Below, piece by piece: positions 38,414 through 44,975 of a stretch of 44,975 bases of DNA (position 1 is its first letter; each line of letters begins with the position of its first letter). The notes beneath the pieces were generated by a model. It was given only the letters and a program-made list of their open reading frames with translations. It did no database searches and was not told the DNA's origin. The position numbers and the translations under genes are program-made. This DNA is from Gemmataceae bacterium (lineage in GTDB: Bacteria; Planctomycetota; Planctomycetia; Gemmatales; Gemmataceae), in assembly GCA_019636445.1 (NCBI GenBank), contig JAHBXO010000043.1, forward strand, positions 1 through 44,975, written 5' to 3'.

Positions 38414-39394
38414 TCAGCCGCCGATCGCGTGCATGGTCCGGAGCGGCTTCACAAACTTCGCGGAATTGATCTCGTGGCCCTCCCACTTCGCGGCCACGTT
38501 CCGACGGATCGTCTCGGCGATCGCCGCGTCGGTGTCTTCGCTTCGCAGAAGCGTCTTCACGTCCGCTTCGTCGTGCGCGAACAGGCAGTTGCGGACCTTG
38601 CCGTCGGCCGTCAGGCGGATGCGGTTGCAGCTCTTGCAGAACGGCCGCGACACCGATGCGATGATGCCGACGCGCCCGCGTCCGTCGGCGTAGTCGAACT
38701 CCATCGCCGGGGCGCGCGGGTCGTATTCCGGCGACGGCGCGAGCGGCGATACTTCGCGCTCCAGCAACTCCAGCAGCTCGTGCGCGAGGAAGCACTTCTC
38801 GCGCTCCCACGCCTCCGCGCCGATCGGCATGTACTCGATGAAGCGCAACTCGAAACCGTTCTCGCGACAATAGTTCGCCAGCGGGACGGCATCGTGTTCG
38901 ATGAAGCCGCGAATCGCGACGGCGTTCAACTTGATCGCGAATCCGAGCGCCTTGGCTTCTTCCAGGCCAGCGAGCACGGCGTCGAGGCCATCGCGCCGCG
39001 ACAACTCGCGGAAGCGGCCGGCATCCAGCGTGTCGAGCGAGACGTTCAGCCGCGTCAATCCCGCCTCGCGCAGCGCGGCGGCCTGGGCCTTCAGGAGAAT
39101 GCCGTTCGTCGTGAGGCCGATGTCCGCGATGCCGGGAATAGGAACAAGCAGTCGGATGAGCTTGTGCAGGTCCTTGCGCATCAGCGGTTCGCCGCCGGTG
39201 AGGCGGAGCTTGTTCACGCCGAGCGGCGCGGCGACGCGCACGAACTTCGCGATCTCTTCGAACGTGAGGAGTTCGCCGCGGTCGAGGAACGTCACGTCCT
39301 CCGGCATGCAGTAGGTGCAGCGCAGGTTGCAGCGATCCGTGACGGAAATCCGCAGGTTGTCGTGAACGCGGCCGAAGGAGTCGATCAACGTCAT
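38414..39394 (-). CDS. moaA: GTP 3',8-cyclase MoaA (molybdenum cofactor biosynthesis)
   Basis: The 326-residue radical-SAM enzyme makes the first molybdenum-cofactor intermediate from GTP. It has the N-terminal [4Fe-4S] motif CNLRCTYC (residues 22-29), LRLTGGEPLMRKDL (SAM-binding GGE), the C-terminal cluster CKSCNRIRLTADGKVRNC, and the C-terminal GG tail required for activity. No other moa or mog gene is in view. It overlaps the acyl-CoA dehydrogenase gene stop by 4 bases (ATGA), which suggests coupled expression of two functionally unrelated proteins. Confidence 0.97.
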   Translation of the reverse strand: MTLIDSFGRVHDNLRISVTDRCNLRCTYCMPEDVTFLDRGELLTFEEIAKFVRVAAPLGVNKLRLTGGEPLMRKDLHKLIRLLVPIPGIADIGLTTNGILLKAQAAALREAGLTRLNVSLDTLDAGRFRELSRRDGLDAVLAGLEEAKALGFAIKLNAVAIRGFIEHDAVPLANYCRENGFELRFIEYMPIGAEAWEREKCFLAHELLELLEREVSPLAPSPEYDPRAPAMEFDYADGRGRVGIIASVSRPFCKSCNRIRLTADGKVRNCLFAHDEADVKTLLRSEDTDAAIAETIRRNVAAKWEGHEINSAKFVKPLRTMHAIGG

Positions 39395-41163
39395 GTTTTC
39401 AGTTTATCCATCACGATATCGGCGACCTTGACGCAATCGGCGTCGTCGTGGTCAGTCAGCGCCGCGAAGTTCGCAGTCATCCGCCGGTTCGCGAGCTTCA
39501 GGAAGTACCGCCCCGCCGACACGTTGGCATGAACATCGTCGCTCGGGTTCGCCAGCAGGTGGTCCAGCCGTGACAGCACGCACGCGGACACATACAGGTC
39601 GATCGCGATGTCCGCGATCCGCTCGTGGATGAGCTGGGCCTGCACGAACTGCGTCTCGTCCTTCAGCCGCAGGAAGACGTGCGGCAGCTCCAGGCCGAAC
39701 TTCTTCACCTGCTTCGCGAAGGCCGTCACTTCGTCGTCGAGCTTCGGGCTCTTCACCGGCACGCTCGGCGTGCTGGCCCACGGAATCACGAGCTGCGTGC
39801 CGACGCCCAGGGCCGCGCCGATCTTGCGGAAGCTCCAGCGGCCGCCCATCATGTCGTCGCGCAGCGACTTCAAATACTCGCCCGGCGCCCGGCAGCCGAC
39901 GACGGCGACGAACGCCTTCAGAACGTCGTTCGCTCCTTCGCCGATCAGGTTGATCCGCGCGTCCCGCATCCAGCGCTCGTAGGGCTGATCGCTGAAGTAG
40001 GCCTTGCCGCCGAAGATCTGGATGCAGTCGTTCACGATGGTCCAGAGATGTTCGGTCGAGAAGACCTTCAACATCGCCGTCTCGAGCATGTAGTCGTCGT
40101 GCGCACCGTCGATGCCGGCGGCGCAGACGGCCGTGGCCGATTCCATCGCGAAGGCGTGCGCCGCCGCGAACGCGATCTTCTTCTTCACCAGCTCGAATTC
40201 GGAGAGCGTCTGCTGGAACTGCTTGCGGGTCTTGGCGTGCTTCGTCATCGCTTCGATGCAGGCCTTCGCGTGGCCGGTGCAGCTCGCGCCGAACGTGACG
40301 CGCCCGAAGTCCAGCACCGTGAGCGCGACCTTCAGCCCCTTGCCCATCGGCCCGAGCACATTCGCCTTCGGCACGCGCATGTTCGTGAAGCGTAGCTTCC
40401 CGGTGGCAGTGCCGCGGATACCGCACTTCTCCGCCCGCTTCTCCAGCACTTCGAACCCCGGCAGGTCCGGCGTCACCAGGAACGCCGTCACCTTGCTCTT
40501 GCCGTCCTTGTCTGGCGTGCGCGCCATCACCGTCAGCACGTCCGCGATGCCGCCGTTGGTGATGTAGTGCTTCGTTCCGTTCAGAATGAAATCATCGCCC
40601 TCCGGCGTCGCCGTCGTCTGCACGTTCCCGGCGTCCGACCCCGCCTCCGGCTCCGTCAGCGCGAAGGCCGCGATCTTCCGCGCCGCGACGAGGTCCGGCA
40701 GCCAGCGGTCCTGTTGCTCCTTCGTGCCGAAGAGCAGGAGCGCCCGGATGCCGATGCTGTGGTGGGCGTTCACGAACACGGCCGTGCTGGAGCAGTGCCC
40801 GCCGAGGATCTCCATGATCCGCAGGTATTGCTGCTGGTTGAAGGCGAGGCCGCCGTACTCGCGCGGGGCCGTCATGCCGAGCACGCCGAGGTCGGCGAGG
40901 CCGCGCACCACCGAGTCGGGGATCATCGCCTCGCGATCGATCCGCATGTGGTCGATCCGGTCCTTCGCGAACTGGCGTACCTTCGCCGCGGCTTCGGTGG
41001 CGAGATGTTCCTGGTCGGGCGAGAGCCGAGGGTACGGGAACACGAGATCGCCGCGAACCTTGCCGAAGAAGAGCGCTTTGGCGAAGCCGAGTTGGTCGAC
41101 CGCGCCGAGGAGTTCTTCGACGTCTTTCTTCTGCTCCGCGACCTGCGCCGCCGTGAGGGCCAT
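39391..41163 (-). CDS. Acyl-CoA dehydrogenase family protein, long VLCAD/ACAD9-like form
   Basis: The 590-residue flavoenzyme begins MALTAAQVAEQKKDVEELLGAVDQLGFAKALFFGKV, and has the acyl-CoA dehydrogenase core: GLADLGVLGMTAPREYGGL, AAFALTEPEAGSDAGNVQTTA (FAD contact), ITNGGIADVLTVMART and IFGGKAYFSDQPYERWMRDARINLIGEGANDVL, where the glutamate of EGANDVL is in the usual catalytic region. A C-terminal extension of about 170 residues, as in VLCAD/ACAD9 and planctomycete homologues, distinguishes it from 380-residue enzymes. Substrate chain length is unknown. ATG 41163 is preceded by GGAGAA, and a TACAAT box lies 32 bases upstream. It is coupled to moaA. Confidence 0.95.
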   Translation of the reverse strand: MALTAAQVAEQKKDVEELLGAVDQLGFAKALFFGKVRGDLVFPYPRLSPDQEHLATEAAAKVRQFAKDRIDHMRIDREAMIPDSVVRGLADLGVLGMTAPREYGGLAFNQQQYLRIMEILGGHCSSTAVFVNAHHSIGIRALLLFGTKEQQDRWLPDLVAARKIAAFALTEPEAGSDAGNVQTTATPEGDDFILNGTKHYITNGGIADVLTVMARTPDKDGKSKVTAFLVTPDLPGFEVLEKRAEKCGIRGTATGKLRFTNMRVPKANVLGPMGKGLKVALTVLDFGRVTFGASCTGHAKACIEAMTKHAKTRKQFQQTLSEFELVKKKIAFAAAHAFAMESATAVCAAGIDGAHDDYMLETAMLKVFSTEHLWTIVNDCIQIFGGKAYFSDQPYERWMRDARINLIGEGANDVLKAFVAVVGCRAPGEYLKSLRDDMMGGRWSFRKIGAALGVGTQLVIPWASTPSVPVKSPKLDDEVTAFAKQVKKFGLELPHVFLRLKDETQFVQAQLIHERIADIAIDLYVSACVLSRLDHLLANPSDDVHANVSAGRYFLKLANRRMTANFAALTDHDDADCVKVADIVMDKLKT

Positions 41164-41194
41164 GGGAGATTCTCCGCCGCGAGAGGGGCAATGC

Positions 41195-41200
41195 ATTGTA
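41195..41200 (-). promoter_or_regulatory. Probable -10 box (TACAAT) of the acyl-CoA dehydrogenase-moaA operon
   Basis: On the minus strand TACAAT (41200-41195) lies 31 bases before the ATG at 41163. Confidence 0.45.
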
Positions 41201-41320
41201 CGGGGCGGTGCGGCGGATCAAATTCGAATTTGTACCGGCCCGTTCCGCCGCGTGGCGGAGTCCGCGGAGCCGAGCGCGGCCGCTGGAAAAGTGGCGCTCG
41301 GCGCGGCGAGAGGTATCGGG

Positions 41321-41326
41321 TAGAAT
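41321..41326 (+). promoter_or_regulatory. Probable -10 box (TAGAAT) of the toxin-antitoxin pair
   Basis: TAGAAT overlaps an in-frame ATG at 41325, which would be lost from an mRNA starting downstream. This supports the GTG at 41358 (behind CGGAGG at 41345-41350) as the true start of the antitoxin. Confidence 0.5.
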
Positions 41327-41357
41327 GACGCTTTCGACCGTTATCGGAGGCCGACCC

Positions 41358-41594
41358 GTGACGACGTTGTCCCAGGAACTGATCGATCAGGGATTGCAGT
41401 TGGCCCCCGAGGAGCGGGAGCGTTTCGCGAACCTGCTGCTGGATAGCCTTGAAGGCGAAGAAGCCGAAGACCCCGAGCTTCAAGCGGAAATCCAGCGCCG
41501 CTGGGACCGCTACGAGCGCGGGGAGGAGCGGGCGTATTCGCTCGAAGAAGTCATGACCGCGCTTCGCAAACAAGCGGAAGACCGCAAATCATGA
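41358..41594 (+). CDS. Antitoxin of the addiction-module (TIGR02574-like) type
   Basis: The 78-residue protein begins MTTLSQELIDQGLQLAPEERERFANLLLDSLE, the typical N-terminal helix of 'addiction module component' antitoxins. It continues ELQAEIQRRWDRYERGEERAYSLEEVMTALRKQ, which matches the toxin-binding part. The DNA-binding element is not obvious. The GTG start was chosen from CGGAGG, 7 bases before it, and from the position of the promoter box. The toxin gene overlaps its stop by 4 bases. Confidence 0.85.
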   Translation: MTTLSQELIDQGLQLAPEERERFANLLLDSLEGEEAEDPELQAEIQRRWDRYERGEERAYSLEEVMTALRKQAEDRKS

Positions 41595-41911
41595 TGCCTT
41601 TTCGGATCATCGACGGGGCTTTACAAGACGCCTTGGCAGCCGAGTCTCGATTGGAAGGCGAACATCCTGGATACGGTCCGGCATTTACCACGCTGTACGA
41701 GCAAGGTGTCTTGGCCGTCGTTGCCAACCCCGCCATGTACCCGCGAACGATGGACGGCCCGAAGAAGCTCGAAACCCGCGAATACTACATCAAGCGATTC
41801 AAGTACCGATTAATTTATGTAGTTAGACCGAATGAACTTGTATTCGTAGCAGTCCACCACGCCTCGCGCCGGCCGAGTTCCTGGGTTCACCGCACACGCA
41901 GATTGAACTGA
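41591..41911 (+). CDS. RelE/ParE-superfamily toxin
   Basis: The 106-residue protein has the ParE/RelE-like sequence order: ALQDALAAESRLEGEHPGYGPAFTTLYEQGVLAVVANPAMYPR, and a C-terminal beta sheet KRFKYRLIYVVRPNELVFVAVHHASRRPSSW with the conserved FKYRLIYVV and VHHASRRPS blocks. Such toxins cleave ribosome-bound mRNA (RelE) or poison gyrase (ParE); this sequence is nearer to the ParE-like subgroup. Together with the antitoxin it forms a complete type II pair inserted between the acyl-CoA dehydrogenase gene and a DUF1501 gene. Confidence 0.88.
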   Translation: MMPFRIIDGALQDALAAESRLEGEHPGYGPAFTTLYEQGVLAVVANPAMYPRTMDGPKKLETREYYIKRFKYRLIYVVRPNELVFVAVHHASRRPSSWVHRTRRLN

Positions 41912-41929
41912 TACATCGAGACCTCCCCC

Positions 41930-43315
<1,386 letters not shown>

Positions 43316-43341
43316 CCGGCATGGATTCCGAGAGGACGGTC

Positions 43342-43560
43342 ATGACCGATCCGCAGAATGAACAGCCTGAGAAAGCCGCCGAATCCTCGAACGCGTGGAA
43401 CACGGGAGTCACACCGGATTCGGACGATCAACGCCCATTCCCGGAGGTCAGCGAGGACTGGGTGGATAAGCAGATTCACGCGCTGTTGGAGGCCGCGCAT
43501 CGGAATTATGGACGAACAGCCCTACCGACACCTCCGACGGCATCGGACCCATCGACGTAG
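43342..43560 (+). CDS. Small acidic hypothetical protein
   Basis: A 72-residue acidic, mostly disordered-looking protein (MTDPQNEQPEKAAES...WVDKQIHALLEAAHRNYG) with one short amphipathic helix. No family is recognised. It begins 27 bases after the DUF1501 stop; GAGAGGACGGTC precedes the ATG. An upstream in-frame ATG at 43321 would add seven residues. Coding status is uncertain. Confidence 0.4.
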   Translation: MTDPQNEQPEKAAESSNAWNTGVTPDSDDQRPFPEVSEDWVDKQIHALLEAAHRNYGRTALPTPPTASDPST

Positions 43561-43602
43561 CGACAGACGAAGCGGCTGGGGTAATCTCGACGACCCGATA
43601 GG

Positions 43603-44271
43603 ATGATCGAAGAATCCATCGCCGGGGGCGAATCACCCGGTGGCGGGACCGCACGAAGCGGCCCGCATTCCGAGGCATGGCCGCAGATGAACGAACCACC
43701 CTCTCCCCCCGACGCCGAGATCGTGTCCCCGCCGCCCGAAGCGCGCCTCCCGCGAAACGACGAGGCGCTGGCGGTACGGCCGGCGCTCGCGCCGATGGCT
43801 CCGACCGCGAGCGAGGAGCAACTCGCGGACCGCGTCTTGCAGATTATCCTCGCCAAGACGGCCGAGCATCGGGCGGCCCACGGTGCCGCCCCCACGCCGG
43901 CGGGCCTAGTGCCGCCGGAGAAGATGTACGGCACGGTGAAGCAGATCCCGCCGGAGATCGGCCTGCCCAACAGCCAGAGCCTCTGGAAGTTCTTCGTGGC
44001 GGGCATCCTCGGTGAAGTGAAGACGATCGCCCGCATGTACTTCGACCCGCGCTACCGCCTCAGCCGCGTGGCGCAGATCGGCGTGCCGGTGCTCCTGGCG
44101 CTCTATGTGCTGAACTACTTCTTCTTCACTTACACCTGCGCCCTGCCGGTACTGCCGATGGTGGCCGAACGGCTCATGTACATTCCGCTGACCCTCGCGC
44201 TGTATAAAGTGCTGGTCCGCGAAGTGGCCCGCTATCGCGAAGTCCTGGCTTACCTCGCGCGCTATGGATGA
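43603..44271 (+). CDS. Hypothetical membrane protein with proline-rich N-terminus
   Basis: The 222-residue protein has a long proline- and alanine-rich N-terminal half (for example EPPSPPDAEIVSPPPEARLP), a conserved-looking PPEKMYGTVKQIPPEIGLPNSQSLWKFF segment and two hydrophobic segments near the C-terminus (VPVLLALYVLNYFFFTYTC and ERLMYIPLTLALYKVLV). I recognise no family, though similar proteins precede pdxJ or occur alone in planctomycetes as far as I can tell from the style. ATG 43687 (MNEPPSPP) is an alternative start. The stop lies 7 bases before the pdxJ ATG, so the two genes are probably co-transcribed. Confidence 0.7.
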   Translation: MIEESIAGGESPGGGTARSGPHSEAWPQMNEPPSPPDAEIVSPPPEARLPRNDEALAVRPALAPMAPTASEEQLADRVLQIILAKTAEHRAAHGAAPTPAGLVPPEKMYGTVKQIPPEIGLPNSQSLWKFFVAGILGEVKTIARMYFDPRYRLSRVAQIGVPVLLALYVLNYFFFTYTCALPVLPMVAERLMYIPLTLALYKVLVREVARYREVLAYLARYG

Positions 44272-44278
44272 CACTGCC

Positions 44279-44975
44279 ATGATTCGTTTGGGCGTCAACA
44301 TCGATCACGTTGCAACCGTGCGGCAGGCGCGGCGCGGGGCGGAACCCGACCCGGTGGCCGCGGCCGTGCTCGCCGAACTCGGCGGCGCCGACGGCATCAC
44401 GATCCACCTCCGCGAAGACCGCCGGCACATCCAGGACCGCGACCTCGTCGCGCTCCGGCAGACCGTCCACACGCGGTTGAACCTTGAGATGGCCTGTTCC
44501 GACGCCATCGTTGCGCTCGCTATCCGGGCGAAGCCGGACGAGGCGACGCTCGTGCCGGAGAAGCGCCAGGAGCTGACGACCGAGGGCGGCCTCGACGTGG
44601 CGGCGAACCTCGACGCGGTGCGGAAGACGACCGACGCCCTGAAGGCCGGCGGCATTCTCGTCTCGCTGTTCATCGACGCCGACATCGAACAGGTGGACCT
44701 GGCGAAGTCGATCGGCGCCGACGCGGTGGAGTTCCACACGGGCACGTACGCCGACGCGCGCGGGGCGAAGGTGGCCGACGAGCTGGCGAAGCTGCACACG
44801 GCCGCCGCCCACGCGGCGCGGGCCGGGCTGCACGTGCACATGGGCCACGGGCTGGACTATCGGAACGTCGGCCCGATCGTGCGCATCCCCGGCGTGGAGG
44901 AGTTGAACATCGGGTTCAGCATCGTGAGCCGCGCGCTGATGGTCGGCATGGAGCGCGCCGTGCGGGACATGAAGT
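44279..44975 (+). CDS. pdxJ: Pyridoxine 5'-phosphate synthase PdxJ (3' end outside window)
   Basis: The first 232 residues are present and the gene continues beyond the edge. PdxJ condenses 1-deoxy-xylulose 5-phosphate with 3-amino-2-oxopropyl phosphate to give pyridoxine 5'-phosphate in the DXP-dependent vitamin B6 pathway. Family motifs are VNIDHVATVRQAR (residues 6-18), GADGITIHLREDRRHI, LNLEMACSD, VPEKRQELTTEGGLDV, VEFHTGTYA, HMGHGLDY (more often HAGHGL) and LNIGFSIVSRALMVGM (often NIGHAI). The ATG at 44279 gives the expected N-terminus. It sits directly behind a membrane protein gene. Confidence 0.97.
   Translation, partial: MIRLGVNIDHVATVRQARRGAEPDPVAAAVLAELGGADGITIHLREDRRHIQDRDLVALRQTVHTRLNLEMACSDAIVALAIRAKPDEATLVPEKRQELTTEGGLDVAANLDAVRKTTDALKAGGILVSLFIDADIEQVDLAKSIGADAVEFHTGTYADARGAKVADELAKLHTAAAHAARAGLHVHMGHGLDYRNVGPIVRIPGVEELNIGFSIVSRALMVGMERAVRDMK

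Overview
The window looks like a chromosomal piece of a GC-rich planctomycete, most likely of the Gemmata/Gemmataceae type. The evidence is the family content of its right two thirds: two DUF1501 Tat-type proteins, a DUF1559 pseudopilin-like protein, a 1157-residue PVC-type heme-binding protein with a C-terminal CxxCH, two TIGR02996 'repeat-companion' proteins, a DUF4058 protein, a Uma2 protein and a ParE-type toxin pair. Housekeeping genes (ychF, nhaA, moaA, pdxJ) lie among them. The family assignments come from reading the translations; no database search was run.

Bases 1 to about 15,000 are different in character. Codon use looks less extremely GC-rich, and almost every gene belongs to a stress or detoxification family. 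From left to right: a TfoX-like gene and a DUF488 gene flanking a DJ-1/PfpI gene remnant; a minus-strand operon of a MerR regulator, a quinol-type nitric oxide reductase, a DUF542 (RIC/ScdA N-terminal) protein and a cupin; a divergent small membrane protein and a glyoxalase-fold protein; a minus-strand series of HxlR and AraC regulators, a DUF417 (RclC-like) membrane protein, an AhpD-like protein, a Cu(I)-type P1B ATPase with YHS and two metal-binding domains, a nitroreductase and a cupin; a divergent old-yellow-enzyme reductase and a methyltransferase; then a repeat protein and two unknown overlapping genes. I read this as an acquired or assembled island for nitrosative, electrophile, reactive-chlorine and copper stress. 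The MerR protein has the three-cysteine spacing of mercury MerR and a well-formed 20-bp-spacer operator, yet its operon holds NO-detoxification genes and no mer genes.

Bases 15,192 to 26,050 hold a large HEAT/TPR-like protein, a methyltransferase, ychF, nhaA and three small regulator-effector cassettes: ArsR with an AHSA1/SRPBCC protein, DinB with HxlR, and ArsR with SRPBCC, a double DUF1801 protein and AlkD. In each cassette a palindromic operator overlaps or abuts the promoter, and the -10 box lies so close to the start codon that the mRNA is probably leaderless or nearly so. They are followed by a Tat-exported metallophosphoesterase homologue in which most metal ligands have been replaced.

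Bases 26,080 to 44,975 are typical planctomycete accessory and envelope genes, mostly monocistronic, with a recurring TAnAAT box 10 to 40 bases ahead of starts. A 31-bp perfect inverted repeat sits at 34,873-34,950. The window ends inside pdxJ. There is no gene-free stretch longer than 300 bases, and I saw no rRNA, tRNA, CRISPR array or complete insertion sequence.
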